Assembly: GCA_963762075.1 (NCBI GenBank) | Contig: CAVXJC010000003.1 | Coordinates: forward strand, 248,001-312,000 | Source: JAOUEA01 sp963762075 | Lineage (GTDB): Bacteria > Actinomycetota > UBA4738 > HRBIN12 | Direction of reading: 5' to 3' | Length of the DNA: 64,000 bases | Shown here: piece by piece, positions 9,922 to 18,822 of the stretch | Layout: each line of letters starts with the position of its first letter | Position numbering within the stretch: position 1 is the stretch's first letter | Translations under genes and position numbers: made by a program | The notes under the pieces: model-generated | Database searches by the model: none | Told to the model about the DNA's origin: nothing | What the model saw: the letters and a program-made list of their open reading frames with translations, nothing else

Positions 9922-11349
9922 ATGGCTGAGACGAAGACACACGCGAGCGGTCGCGTGACGAGGGTGATCGGGCCGGTGGTCGACGTCGAGTTCCCGCCGT
10001 CGGAGCTCCCCGAGATCAACACGGCGCTGACGCTCGACGTCGAGCTGGGCGGCGAGACCACCACGATCACGTGTGAGGTGGCCCAGCACATCGGCGACTC
10101 CGTGGTCCGTGCGATCGCCTTGAAGCCGACCGATGGGGTGGTGCGCGGGTCATCGGTGCAGAACACTGGCTCTCCGATCACCGTGCCCGTCGGGGAAGGC
10201 GTGCTCGGCCACGTGTACAACGTGCTCGGCGTGCCGCTCGATACCGACGAGTCGAACATCGACGCCGACACGCGCTGGCCCATCCATCGTGACGCGCCAC
10301 CGTTCGCCGACCTCGAGCCGAAGAAGGTCATGCTCGAGACCGGGATCAAGGTCATCGACCTGCTCGAGCCCTACGTCCAGGGCGGCAAGATCGGCATGTT
10401 CGGCGGCGCCGGTGTCGGCAAGACCGTGATCATCCAGGAGATGATCCGCCGCCAGGCCGAGCAGCACGGCGGCGTGTCGGTCTTCGCCGGCGTGGGGGAA
10501 CGCACCCGCGAGGGCAACGACCTCTTCCTGGAGATGACCGAGTCGGGCGTGATCGAGAAGACGGCGCTCGTGTTCGGGCAGATGGACGAGCCACCCGGCG
10601 TGCGTCTGCGGGTCGCGCTCTCCGCACTCACCATGGCGGAGTACTTCCGCGACGAGAAGCACCTCGACGTGCTGCTGTTCGTCGACAACATCTTCCGGTT
10701 CACGCAGGCCGGCTCCGAGGTCTCGACGCTGCTCGGTCGCATGCCGTCGTCGGTGGGCTATCAGCCGAACCTCGCGAGCGAGATGGGCGACCTGCAGGAG
10801 CGCATCACCTCGGCGGGAGGGCGTTCGATCACGTCGCTGCAGGCGATCTACGTGCCGGCGGACGACATCACCGACCCGGCCCCGCACGCGGCCTTCGCGC
10901 ACCTCGATGCCACCACGGTGCTGAGTCGCGACATCGCCTCGCTCGGCATCTACCCGGCGGTCGATCCCCTCGACTCTTCCTCGCGCATCCTCGACCCGCG
11001 CTACGTGGGCGAGGAGCATTACGCGGTCGCCCGCCGGGTGCAGGAGATCCTGCAGCGCTACAAGGACCTGCAAGACATCATCGCCATCCTCGGCATCGAC
11101 GAGCTGAGCGAAGAGGACAAGGTCATCGTCTCGCGTGCGCGCAAGATCCAGCGGTTCCTGTCGCAGCCGTTCTTCGTGGCCGAGCAGTTCACGGGCCTCC
11201 CTGGCAAGTACACGCCGATCGACGAGACGATCGCGTCGTTCAAGGGCCTCACCGAGGGCGAGTACGACCACCTGCCCGAGCAGGCCTTCTTCCTCGTCGG
11301 CGGCATCGAGGAAGCCGTCGAACAGGCCAAGCAGATGGAAGCCGCATAG
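9922..11349 (+). CDS. atpD: ATP synthase F1 subunit beta
   Basis: Catalytic subunit that makes ATP at the alpha-beta interface, 475 residues. It carries the P-loop GGAGVGKTV, the catalytic Glu in GVGERTREGNDL, the Walker B stretch LLFVDNIFRFTQ and the DELSEEDK form of the DELSEED lever. The ATG at 9922 is chosen because an AAGGAG site is five bases upstream, although a GTG two codons earlier is also open. Confidence 0.97.
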   Translation: MAETKTHASGRVTRVIGPVVDVEFPPSELPEINTALTLDVELGGETTTITCEVAQHIGDSVVRAIALKPTDGVVRGSSVQNTGSPITVPVGEGVLGHVYNVLGVPLDTDESNIDADTRWPIHRDAPPFADLEPKKVMLETGIKVIDLLEPYVQGGKIGMFGGAGVGKTVIIQEMIRRQAEQHGGVSVFAGVGERTREGNDLFLEMTESGVIEKTALVFGQMDEPPGVRLRVALSALTMAEYFRDEKHLDVLLFVDNIFRFTQAGSEVSTLLGRMPSSVGYQPNLASEMGDLQERITSAGGRSITSLQAIYVPADDITDPAPHAAFAHLDATTVLSRDIASLGIYPAVDPLDSSSRILDPRYVGEEHYAVARRVQEILQRYKDLQDIIAILGIDELSEEDKVIVSRARKIQRFLSQPFFVAEQFTGLPGKYTPIDETIASFKGLTEGEYDHLPEQAFFLVGGIEEAVEQAKQMEAA

Positions 11350-11351
11350 CC

Positions 11352-11810
11352 GTGGCGGTCGACGTGCACGTGGTCACGCCCGAGCGGGAGGTCTGGGCAG
11401 GCGAGGCCGAGAGCGTGATCGCGCACGGCGTTGACGGCGAGGTCGGCATACTCACGGGCCACGCGCCCATGATGGTGCAGCTCGCGGTCGGGCCGCTGCG
11501 GATCTTGCGCGAGGGCGAGCCGGAGCTGCAGGCGGTGGTCGACGGGGGCTTCATGCACGTGACGAGCGCCGCGGCAGACGCGGCAGGCGACGGGGCTCGA
11601 GGCGAGGAGGGACGAGACACCCGGGTCGACGTGCTGGCCTCCAGCGCCGAGCTCGCCGACGATATCGACGTCGACGCAGCCCGGGCTCGCGCGGCCGAGC
11701 TCGAGGAGCGACTCTCACAGCGGCGTGACACCACAGAGACCGGGGGCGAAGTCGCCGCGATCGAGGCCGAGCGCCGCAAGGCTCTCGCGCGAGTCAACAT
11801 CGCCGGCTGA
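11352..11810 (+). CDS. atpC: ATP synthase F1 subunit epsilon
   Basis: Rotor subunit that joins gamma to the c-ring and can regulate hydrolysis. The 152 residues contain the N-terminal beta sandwich (VDVHVVTPEREVWAG, LTGHAPMMVQL) and a C-terminal helical part rich in Ala, Arg and Glu. Between them is a polar Gly/Glu/Arg-rich insert at about residues 77-91 that makes the protein longer than the usual 120-140. It ends the atp operon. Confidence 0.92.
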   Translation: MAVDVHVVTPEREVWAGEAESVIAHGVDGEVGILTGHAPMMVQLAVGPLRILREGEPELQAVVDGGFMHVTSAAADAAGDGARGEEGRDTRVDVLASSAELADDIDVDAARARAAELEERLSQRRDTTETGGEVAAIEAERRKALARVNIAG

Positions 11811-11833
11811 GCGCTCACAGGCGAACCCGGCCA

Positions 11834-11839
11834 TACACT
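11834..11839 (+). promoter_or_regulatory. -10 element of murA
   Basis: TACACT lies nine bases upstream of the murA ATG, so murA seems to have its own near-leaderless promoter separate from the atp operon. No convincing -35 is seen. Confidence 0.5.
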
Positions 11840-11848
11840 GTTCCCCCC

Positions 11849-13120
11849 ATGGAACGACTCCTCGTCACGGGAGGGGCGCGCTGCACCGGCACCGTCCGAG
11901 TCGCAGGCGCCAAGAACTCCGCCTTGAAGCTGATGGCCGCGGCGTTGCTCACGCCGGGCCGGACCGTGTTGCACAACGTGCCCGCGATCCAGGACTGTCT
12001 GACGATGGGCGAGCTGCTCGAGCGTCTGGGCGCGGGGGTGTCATGGCAACGAGGCTCGGTCACGATCGATGCTCGCGAGCTCACTTCGATCGAGGCGCCG
12101 TACGACCTCGTCCGGCGCATGCGCGCGTCGACAGCTGTGCTCGGCTCACTGCTCGCCCGCGCCGGGCACGCCAGGGTTGCGATGCCCGGCGGGGACGAGA
12201 TCGGATCGCGCCCGATCGACCTGCACGTGCAGGGTCTGCGAAAGATGGGCGCCGAGATCAGCTCGGAGCACGGCTTCCTCGTAGCCTCGACATCGGGGCT
12301 GCGCGGGGCGGCCATCACCCTCGACTACCCCAGCGTCGGTGCCACCGAGAACCTCATGATGGCTGCTGCGCTGGCCCGGGGTACGACGGCCATCGACAAC
12401 GCGGCGCGTGAGCCCGAGATCGCCGATATCGCCGAATTCCTCAACGCGATGGGAGCGCATATCGACGGCGCCGGCACCAGCACGATCGAGATCGAAGGGG
12501 TCGATGTCCTCGAGCCGGCGGCGCACACGACGATCCCCGATCGCATCGAGACCGGCACCTGGGCGGCCGCAGCGGTGGCGACGCGAGGCGACGTGACGCT
12601 CGAGAACGCGAGACCCGACCATCTCGATCTGTTCCTGCAGAAGCTCGCCGACGCCGGCGCCGACATCGTCATGACCGAACAGGGTCTCCGCATCTCGCAG
12701 GCGGACCGGGCGCGAGCGATCGATTTCGTGACATTGCCGTACCCTGGGGTGGCGACCGATTTCCAGCCGATCCTCATGGCGATGCTCGCCACGGCCGATG
12801 GAACGAGCATCGCGACCGAGAACGTGTTCGAGAGCCGGTTCCTCTACGTTGACGAGCTCAGGCGCATGGGGGCAGACATCAGGACCGAAGGCCACCACGC
12901 AGTGATCCGGGGTGTCGAACGCCTGTCGGCTGCTCCCGTTCGGGCGCTCGATATCAGGGCGGGCGCGGCGATGGCGATCGCATCGTTGAGCGCCGACGGT
13001 CTCACCGAGATCTCAGAGCTGCACCATCTCGATCGCGGCTACGAAGGCTTCGTCGACAAGTTGCGTGCGCTCGGTGTCGAGGTGCGTCGTGTCGAGGAGC
13101 CAGCCACCCGGCGCTCATAG
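11849..13120 (+). CDS. murA: UDP-GlcNAc enolpyruvyl transferase (Asp-type)
   Basis: Catalyses the first committed step of peptidoglycan synthesis, moving enolpyruvate from PEP to UDP-N-acetylglucosamine. The 423 residues match MurA throughout: AKNSALK with Lys22 and Asn23 at the N-terminus, and PGGDEIGSRPIDLH in the active-site loop. In E. coli this loop holds Cys115, the residue alkylated by fosfomycin. Here the matching residue is Asp116. The same Cys-to-Asp change is known from M. tuberculosis and chlamydiae, where the enzyme is active but fosfomycin-insensitive. The position after atpC is typical of actinobacteria. Confidence 0.96.
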   Translation: MERLLVTGGARCTGTVRVAGAKNSALKLMAAALLTPGRTVLHNVPAIQDCLTMGELLERLGAGVSWQRGSVTIDARELTSIEAPYDLVRRMRASTAVLGSLLARAGHARVAMPGGDEIGSRPIDLHVQGLRKMGAEISSEHGFLVASTSGLRGAAITLDYPSVGATENLMMAAALARGTTAIDNAAREPEIADIAEFLNAMGAHIDGAGTSTIEIEGVDVLEPAAHTTIPDRIETGTWAAAAVATRGDVTLENARPDHLDLFLQKLADAGADIVMTEQGLRISQADRARAIDFVTLPYPGVATDFQPILMAMLATADGTSIATENVFESRFLYVDELRRMGADIRTEGHHAVIRGVERLSAAPVRALDIRAGAAMAIASLSADGLTEISELHHLDRGYEGFVDKLRALGVEVRRVEEPATRRS

Positions 13121-13127
13121 CTCGTCC

Positions 13128-13973
13128 ATGGTGAACCGGTCCATGCCCCAGCCGCCGCGTCCCGATCTGCGGACCGAGGACTCATCGATCGCATCCGGGC
13201 CGCCGGGCGCGATTGCACCAGCGTTCCCGTCCTTGCCCGACGGAAGGCCGAAGGTCACGTGGCGGTGGTGGCAGGCGCTCATCGCATTCGTCGTCACGAA
13301 CCTCGTCATCGCGCAGGCATTCGTCGGAGGGCTCATCGCGTTGATCGCGGGGGTGGACGTGGCCTCAGGACCTGCCGGTGCCGGAGTGCTCGGGCTCACG
13401 ATCGTGACGAACGCGGTGTGGATGGCCGGGCTGATCGCATGGCTCGAGAACCGGCACAAGGGCTGGCGCGATGCGATCCGACTCGTACCGGCGGCGCGCC
13501 GCGTGCGTGAGGCCGGGGTGAGCTTCGCCCTCGGGCTCGGCCTGTATCCGGCAGTGGCGATCGGCGCCGGGTTGATCGTGGCGACGTTCCTGGAGGTGTT
13601 CACCGACCGAGCGGTGAGCGCGCCGGAGCAGATCGCGACGGATCTCTCGTTCGCGGGCAAGCTGTTCGCCGTCATGGTGGCGCTGGTCGCGGCGCCGGTC
13701 GCCGAGGAGCTGTTCTTCCGAGGCGTGCTGTTCAGGAGCATCAGGGATCGGCATGGCTTCTGGCCCGGAGCGTTGCTGTCATCGTTGGTGTTCGGCCTCG
13801 TGCACTACGTTCCGTCGCCGTGGCCCGATGCGCTCTTCCTTCAGACGCTCATGGTGTTCACGGGCGTGAGCCTCTGCCTGATCTACGAATGGCGCAAGAG
13901 CCTTCTGTCGACCATCGTCGCCCACATGGCGTTCAACTCGATCGGCATCGTGCTCATCTTGGCCTCGGGCTGA
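13128..13973 (+). CDS. CPBP-family intramembrane metalloprotease
   Basis: Membrane protein of the CPBP (CAAX protease / bacteriocin-processing) family, about 281 residues. All three family motifs are present: EELFFR (EExxxR), FGLVH (FxxxH) and HMAFN (HxxxN), which build the metal site in the membrane. A proline-rich cytoplasmic N-terminus precedes several hydrophobic helices. The start is uncertain among the ATG at 13128, GTG 13131 and ATG 13143; no good ribosome site is visible. Its substrate is unknown. Confidence 0.85.
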   Translation: MVNRSMPQPPRPDLRTEDSSIASGPPGAIAPAFPSLPDGRPKVTWRWWQALIAFVVTNLVIAQAFVGGLIALIAGVDVASGPAGAGVLGLTIVTNAVWMAGLIAWLENRHKGWRDAIRLVPAARRVREAGVSFALGLGLYPAVAIGAGLIVATFLEVFTDRAVSAPEQIATDLSFAGKLFAVMVALVAAPVAEELFFRGVLFRSIRDRHGFWPGALLSSLVFGLVHYVPSPWPDALFLQTLMVFTGVSLCLIYEWRKSLLSTIVAHMAFNSIGIVLILASG

Positions 13974-14006
13974 AGCGTAGGCTCACCGGCCTGGAAGCGA
14001 CCTCCG

Positions 14007-14012
14007 TATGCT
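14007..14012 (+). promoter_or_regulatory. -10 element of the SCP2/ADH operon
   Basis: TATGCT, 23 bases upstream of the start codon at 14036. Unlike many genes here, this transcript has a leader with a clear GAGGAGGG ribosome site at 14025-14032. Confidence 0.45.
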
Positions 14013-14035
14013 GTCGTCGGCAGCGAGGAGGGCCC

Positions 14036-14455
14036 ATGTTCGAGTTCCCGCGTGAGGAATGGTTCCGCGCGCTGGCCGGCCATATCGCGGAGTCCCGGGC
14101 CTATCACGAGGTGGCTTCGGACTGGGAAGGCGACATCGCCTTCGTGATCGAGGCCGATCCAGAGCGTGGCGTGCCGAGTGAAGTGTGGGGCTACCTCGAC
14201 CTGTGGCACGGCACCTGCCGCAGCGGCACGGTCGTGACGCCGGAGCGGGGCGCCGAGGCCGAGTTCGTGATCTCGGCGACCTACCGTCGCTGGAAGGACG
14301 TCGTCCGCGGAGAGCTCGATCCGGTGAGGGCGATGATGCAGGGAAAGCTCAGGGTGCGGGGCGACCTTCCCAAGATCCTGCGGTACGTACAAGCGGCGCA
14401 TGAGCTCGTCGTGATCTGTGGCACCGTGCCCACCACGTTCCCCGACGAGGCGTGA
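14036..14455 (+). CDS. SCP2-type sterol-carrier domain protein
   Basis: Single-domain protein of 139 residues that resembles SCP2 lipid-binding proteins: a mixed alpha/beta pattern, the segment GTVVTPERGAEAEFVISATY, and a late MMQGKLRVRGDLPKIL segment that matches the conserved SCP2 feature in which a GKLKVKGD-like strand precedes the final helix. Such proteins carry acyl-CoA or hydrophobic molecules. It overlaps the next gene by one base and is part of a tightly packed row of genes running to 17823. Confidence 0.72.
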   Translation: MFEFPREEWFRALAGHIAESRAYHEVASDWEGDIAFVIEADPERGVPSEVWGYLDLWHGTCRSGTVVTPERGAEAEFVISATYRRWKDVVRGELDPVRAMMQGKLRVRGDLPKILRYVQAAHELVVICGTVPTTFPDEA

Positions 14456-15495
14456 TGCGGGCGGTCGTGTTCGCGGAGCCCGGGCGGGTGGAGGTGGCCG
14501 ACGTGCCCCCTCCCTCACTGGAGCAGCCAACCGATGCGCTCGTGCGAGTGACCCGCTCGGCGATCTGCGGATCGGACCTTCATTTCCTGCACGCCAAGAC
14601 GCCGACGGCTCCCGGCGAGGTGCTCGGCCACGAGGCCGTCGGTATCGTGGAGGCTGTGGGCGCCGACGTCGCCTCGGTAAGGACAGGGGAGCGGGTCGTG
14701 GTCTCGTTCGCGGTGGCGTGCGGACACTGCTGGTTCTGCGCGCGGGGGGAGACCAACCTCTGCGAGCACGCGGCGATCTTCGGCGCCGGACCCTTCGGTG
14801 GCAACCTTGCCGGCACCCAGGCCGAGATGGTGCGGGTGCCGTGGGCAGACGTGAACCTGATGCCCGTGCCGTCGGCGGTCGACGACGAACGTGCGGTGTT
14901 CATCGGCGACGTGTTGACCACCGGCTTTCACGCGGCATCGCTGGCCCGGACGGCTCCCGACGACGTCGTCGCCGTCTTCGGCGCCGGCCCTGTGGGCTGG
15001 TGCGCCGCCCTCTCCCTGCGGGCCCTCGGTGCCCAGCGCGTGTTCCTGCTCGACCGCGAACCCGCGAGGCTCGCACTCGCGGCCGAGGCGGGCGCCGTGC
15101 CCGTGCACGTCGGGGAACAGAGCGCGGAGAGCATCCTCGCCGAGGAGACAGGCGATCGCGGAGCCGACGTGGCGATCGACGCTGTGGGCGCCGTCGATGC
15201 CTATCGGGCAGCCTGCACGGTCGTGCGCCGTGGAGGGCGTGTCGTGGTCGCCGGGGTCTACGCGGGCGAGTCGGTCGAGCTGCAGCTCGGCGTCGCCTGG
15301 GCGAGGGCGCTCGACGTTCGGTTCACCGGCGTGTGCCCCGTGCACCGAAACTGGGGTGAGGTGATGCAGAAGGTTCAGGAAGGCGCACTCGACCCGCTCG
15401 CGTTCGTGAGCGATCGGGTGACGCTCGAGGAGGCGCCGATCGGCTACCGGCGGTTCGACGCGCGGGAGGCCACCAAGGTGCTGATCGAACCATGA
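14455..15495 (+). CDS. Zinc-dependent alcohol dehydrogenase
   Basis: Medium-chain dehydrogenase/reductase of 346 residues, likely oxidising an alcohol or polyol with NAD(P)+. Catalytic zinc ligands are seen in CGSDLH and GHEAVG. The structural zinc site is CGHCWFCARGETNLC. The Rossmann motif is GAGPVG at about residue 180, followed by an acidic Asp at the end of strand 2 that favours NAD+. The ATG overlaps the preceding TGA. Closest in style to threonine / sorbitol dehydrogenase-like proteins; the substrate is unknown. Confidence 0.88.
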   Translation: MRAVVFAEPGRVEVADVPPPSLEQPTDALVRVTRSAICGSDLHFLHAKTPTAPGEVLGHEAVGIVEAVGADVASVRTGERVVVSFAVACGHCWFCARGETNLCEHAAIFGAGPFGGNLAGTQAEMVRVPWADVNLMPVPSAVDDERAVFIGDVLTTGFHAASLARTAPDDVVAVFGAGPVGWCAALSLRALGAQRVFLLDREPARLALAAEAGAVPVHVGEQSAESILAEETGDRGADVAIDAVGAVDAYRAACTVVRRGGRVVVAGVYAGESVELQLGVAWARALDVRFTGVCPVHRNWGEVMQKVQEGALDPLAFVSDRVTLEEAPIGYRRFDAREATKVLIEP

Positions 15496-15941
15496 TCGCC
15501 ACGCGGGTGACGCTGGAAGGCGTCGATCCGAGCGGCCTCGCCGAGCTCGTCGCCGGCCTGCTCGAGCAGAACCTGATCAGGGAACCATCACGGGCGGCAC
15601 ACCTGCGTCCGTCGGTGGTGGTAATGGCCGTGCCCGATGCCGAGGTCGCCGTGACGGTGAGGCTCGCGCCGGGGAGCGTGCGGGTCTCCGACGGTTTCGA
15701 TCGAGACTCCCATCTGCGCATCGTCGCCGACGCCGATCGACTGCTCGCGCTCGCGGCTGCTCCATTGCGAGCCGGTTTTCCCGATCCGCTGGACCGAGCC
15801 GGGCGGGCGGCGGTCGCCGACGTCGTCACCGGACGGGTGCGTGTGCGGGGGCTGGTGCGCCACCCAGTGCGCCTCGCGAGGTTCACGTCCATGCTCTCGG
15901 TGCACGAGCCGAGCGCTCGGCGCCGTCAGGGCAGCTCGTGA
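15492..15941 (+). CDS. Second SCP2-like protein
   Basis: A 149-residue protein that overlaps the alcohol dehydrogenase by four bases (ATGA). The pattern of strands, the ADRLLALAAAP helix and the late TGRVRVRGLVRHPVRLARF segment resemble the ends of SCP2 domains, but similarity is weaker than for the gene at 14036. The C-terminus is Arg/Ser-rich. Two lipid-carrier-like proteins flanking a dehydrogenase suggest a hydrophobic substrate; this is inference. Confidence 0.5.
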   Translation: MIATRVTLEGVDPSGLAELVAGLLEQNLIREPSRAAHLRPSVVVMAVPDAEVAVTVRLAPGSVRVSDGFDRDSHLRIVADADRLLALAAAPLRAGFPDPLDRAGRAAVADVVTGRVRVRGLVRHPVRLARFTSMLSVHEPSARRRQGSS

Positions 15942-16549
15942 GAGGCGAGGCGCCTTCCCGCCCAGACGAGTCGATCTCGATGCGTCGTGTGACTCCCGCT
16001 CGTCGCTGGCCTCCTGCCGCAGCCGTGCTCGGCGTGGTGCTCGTCGCATCGCTCGGAGGCTACGTCGTCACCGCAGCTCTCTCGGAGCCCGCGGGCAGGC
16101 TCGTCACGAACTCCGGCGTCGTCTCGGTGCAACCCCTCAGCGGATGGAAGCCCGCCGAGCCCGGAGTGGTCGCCGGCCGACCGGTCGAAAGGATCACCCG
16201 AGGAAGCGGCACGCTCGCGGTCTTCGTGTGGGGCCCGGTTGCTGGCGACGCCGGATCGCTCGCCGCCCTCGTGATCGATGAGATCCTCCGCGATCAGCTC
16301 GACCGGTTGACGGTCTCCGAGATCCTCACGCCGGTCTCACTTGACAAGGGCCTCGAGGCGCAGCGCTTCACGTTCGTGGGCATCGATCGCGGGCCGGGCA
16401 CCGCCGTCGAAGGCGAGGTGACGACCGTCGTCACGGGCGATGGGCAGGGCGTGGTCTTCGTTGGCCTCGCACCCGAGGGCCTGCTGGCGTTCGTGGACGG
16501 TGACCTGCACACGATGATCGCCGATGCCCGCTTTGGGGTCACGGCATGA
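15938..16549 (+). CDS. Membrane-anchored protein of unknown function
   Basis: I do not recognise this family. The GTG overlaps the previous stop (GTGA); an ATG at 15980 is an alternative. One membrane helix (AAAVLGVVLVASLGGYVV) follows an arginine-rich start, so most of the 203 residues should face outside. The outer part is a beta-rich domain with no cysteines and no obvious catalytic motif, followed directly by a PrsW-like protease gene (ATGA overlap). A substrate of, or partner to, that protease is possible but unproven. Confidence 0.6.
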   Translation: MRGEAPSRPDESISMRRVTPARRWPPAAAVLGVVLVASLGGYVVTAALSEPAGRLVTNSGVVSVQPLSGWKPAEPGVVAGRPVERITRGSGTLAVFVWGPVAGDAGSLAALVIDEILRDQLDRLTVSEILTPVSLDKGLEAQRFTFVGIDRGPGTAVEGEVTTVVTGDGQGVVFVGLAPEGLLAFVDGDLHTMIADARFGVTA

Positions 16550-17823
16550 GGGCCGCCGAGCTGAGGTCGCGACGCCGGCCGCATCACGCTTCCTTCCTGC
16601 AGCCTCGCCAGCCGGCGTTCTGGCTGTATCTGCTCATCGTGGGGCTCTCGAGTGTCGTTGCGGTCGGCGAGCAGAGCTTCTTCCGCGATGTCTCGCCCGG
16701 TGGATGGGCCTTGTCGTGGGTCCTGCTCACGCTCTACGGCCTGCCCGTGGCGGGCGTCGTGTACCTGCTCGACCTCTACGAGCGCGAGCCAACGCCGTTG
16801 CTCGTGGCAGCGTTCGTCTGGGGCGCCGTCGCCGCCACGACCCTGTCCGCGATCGGCAACGCCGGGTGGGGGCTTACTGTCGCCCGCCTCGGGGATCCGG
16901 AGTTCGCCGCCCGGTGGACCGCCGCACTCACCGCACCCTTCGTCGAGGAGACCTTGAAGGGATGCGGCATCGTGTTGATCTACCTGATCGCTCGCGACGA
17001 GGTCGACGACGTGATGGACGGCTTCGTCTACGGGGCGATCTGCGGGCTCGGATTCGCGATCGTCGAAGACGTCGTCTACTTCATGGCCGTGTTCGGTGGG
17101 CAGCCGAGCGGGGTGCTCCAGGGATTCTGGGTTCGCGTCGTGGCGAGCGGCCTCTACGGTCACGTGCTCTACACGGGGCTCGTTGGGATGGCGGTGGGCA
17201 TCGTCGTCTCCCGGCGCACGACGGAGGCGCTTCGACGCCGGTTGGGGGTGGCGGCGGCACTCTGCGCCATGGCTGCGTTCGCGCACTTCCTCTGGAACTC
17301 TCCCGTCCTCACGCTGTTCCCTGCCGAGCCGTGGTCGGGGACCGACTACCTGTCCGTCGTCGCTGCGACCGCGGTCAAGGGCTTGCCCCTGTTCGCGTTC
17401 GTCGCGCTCGCGGTGACCCTGGCTCGCCGCCGGGAGCGGAGATGGCTGCATCGGGTGCTCGACGGAGAGATCGGGCTCGACGGCATCTCGGCCTACGAGC
17501 TGCGGTTGCTGGAAAGCCCGCGGCGCCGCCGCGCTGCCAGGTCCGAGATGCGGCGGCGAGCGGGGACCCGGGCCTCGGCGTTGCTTCACCGCCTCCAGCG
17601 GGAACAGGTGAACCTGGCGATGATCGCCTCTCGCGTGGCCGACGCCCGCGACCCTGCCCTCGCGCGCCAGCGGGCGTACTGTGCATCGCTGCGCGAAGCG
17701 CTCCGGGCGATCCCGGGCGCGGCGCCCGCCGCGGGCGAAGGGTCCGCCGGTGCGGTGCCGGTCGAAAGCGAACCGCCCGGTGCTGCGGCGCCCGCAGGCG
17801 AGCCGGGGGAAGGCGCCGGGTAA
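16546..17823 (+). CDS. PrsW-family intramembrane metalloprotease
   Basis: Polytopic membrane protein of 425 residues. Family motifs are clear: VEETLK (EExxK), the following GAICGLGFAIVEDVVYF segment, the YGHVLYT histidine and the AFAHFLWN histidine. PrsW proteases cut membrane proteins such as anti-sigma factors. A cytoplasmic C-terminal extension of about 130 residues is Arg-, Ala- and Gly-rich. Its TAA stop forms the start of the -10 box of meaB. A second membrane protease (13128) lies nearby. Confidence 0.85.
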   Translation: MRAAELRSRRRPHHASFLQPRQPAFWLYLLIVGLSSVVAVGEQSFFRDVSPGGWALSWVLLTLYGLPVAGVVYLLDLYEREPTPLLVAAFVWGAVAATTLSAIGNAGWGLTVARLGDPEFAARWTAALTAPFVEETLKGCGIVLIYLIARDEVDDVMDGFVYGAICGLGFAIVEDVVYFMAVFGGQPSGVLQGFWVRVVASGLYGHVLYTGLVGMAVGIVVSRRTTEALRRRLGVAAALCAMAAFAHFLWNSPVLTLFPAEPWSGTDYLSVVAATAVKGLPLFAFVALAVTLARRRERRWLHRVLDGEIGLDGISAYELRLLESPRRRRAARSEMRRRAGTRASALLHRLQREQVNLAMIASRVADARDPALARQRAYCASLREALRAIPGAAPAAGEGSAGAVPVESEPPGAAAPAGEPGEGAG

Positions 17824-17826
17824 CCT
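17821..17826 (+). promoter_or_regulatory. -10 element of meaB overlapping a stop codon
   Basis: TAACCT lies eight bases upstream of the meaB ATG. Its first three bases are the TAA stop codon of the PrsW gene. This implies a leaderless meaB transcript. Confidence 0.5.
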
Positions 17827-17834
17827 TGGCCGCC

Positions 17835-18788
17835 ATGGACGTCGTGGCGTTGGTGCAGGGCGTGCTCGCGGGGGAACGGCGAGCCGTGGCCCGCGCGATC
17901 AGTGCCGTCGAGGACGGGGACGGCGGCCTCGAAGCGCTCTCCGAGGGCATCTTCGCGAGCACCGGACGCGCGGCGACCATCGGCCTCACCGGGGCGCCGG
18001 GCGTCGGCAAGTCGACGTTGGCGGCCGGGCTGGTTCGCGTCGGACGCTCGCGCGACCTGCGTGCCGCCGTGCTCGCGGTCGATCCCACATCGCCATACAC
18101 GGGTGGAGCCCTGCTGGGCGACCGCGTTCGCATGCAGGAGCACGCCACCGATCCGAGCGTGTTCATCCGATCGATGGCGACGCGCGGTCACCTCGGTGGC
18201 ATGGCGCTCGCCGCGCCCGAGGCGGTCCGTATCCTCGACGCGGCAGGCTACGACCGGGTCGTGGTCGAGACGGTGGGTGTGGGCCAAGCCGAGGTCGACG
18301 TCGCCGCCGCGACCGACACCGCCGTCGTCGTGCTCGCACCCGGCATGGGTGACGCCGTGCAGATGGCCAAGGCGGGCATCCTCGAGGTTGCCGACGTCTT
18401 CGTCGTGAACAAGGCCGATCGCGACGGCGCCCACGAAGTGGTGCGCGAGCTGCGTCAGATGCTGCACCTGGGCGCCGCCCGCGACTGGGATCCGCCGGTG
18501 CTCACGACTTCCGCGACCACCGGCGAGGGCATCGACGAGGTCTGGGAAGCGATCGAGTCGCACAGGGCGCACCTCGAGGCGAGCGGGGCACTCGGCGCCA
18601 AGCGGCGAGCACGCTTGCTGCGCGAGGTCGAGGCGCTCGCGGCCGCTCGTTTCCGTCTCGGGGCCGCTCGTGCGCTCGAAGCCGACGCCGCCCTTGCCGA
18701 CGACCTCGTCGAACGACGGAAGGACCCGTACGGAGCCGCGGCTATGCTTGTCGAACGGGCGATGGGCCGGAAAGGTCAGCGAGCGTGA
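17835..18788 (+). CDS. meaB: MeaB-type acyl-CoA mutase GTPase chaperone
   Basis: G3E-family GTPase that loads and protects the B12 cofactor of acyl-CoA mutases. The 317 residues contain the P-loop GAPGVGKST at 53-61, an acidic switch region, VVETVGVGQAEVD (switch II, a MeaB hallmark) and the base-recognition motif NKAD. The ATG at 17835 opens the conserved frame. It is followed 34 bases later by the mutase large subunit, so its client is probably that enzyme. Confidence 0.93.
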   Translation: MDVVALVQGVLAGERRAVARAISAVEDGDGGLEALSEGIFASTGRAATIGLTGAPGVGKSTLAAGLVRVGRSRDLRAAVLAVDPTSPYTGGALLGDRVRMQEHATDPSVFIRSMATRGHLGGMALAAPEAVRILDAAGYDRVVVETVGVGQAEVDVAAATDTAVVVLAPGMGDAVQMAKAGILEVADVFVVNKADRDGAHEVVRELRQMLHLGAARDWDPPVLTTSATTGEGIDEVWEAIESHRAHLEASGALGAKRRARLLREVEALAAARFRLGAARALEADAALADDLVERRKDPYGAAAMLVERAMGRKGQRA

Positions 18789-18822
18789 GTCGGAGCGTCC
18801 GATGGTCCGCGTAGGAGATGGT

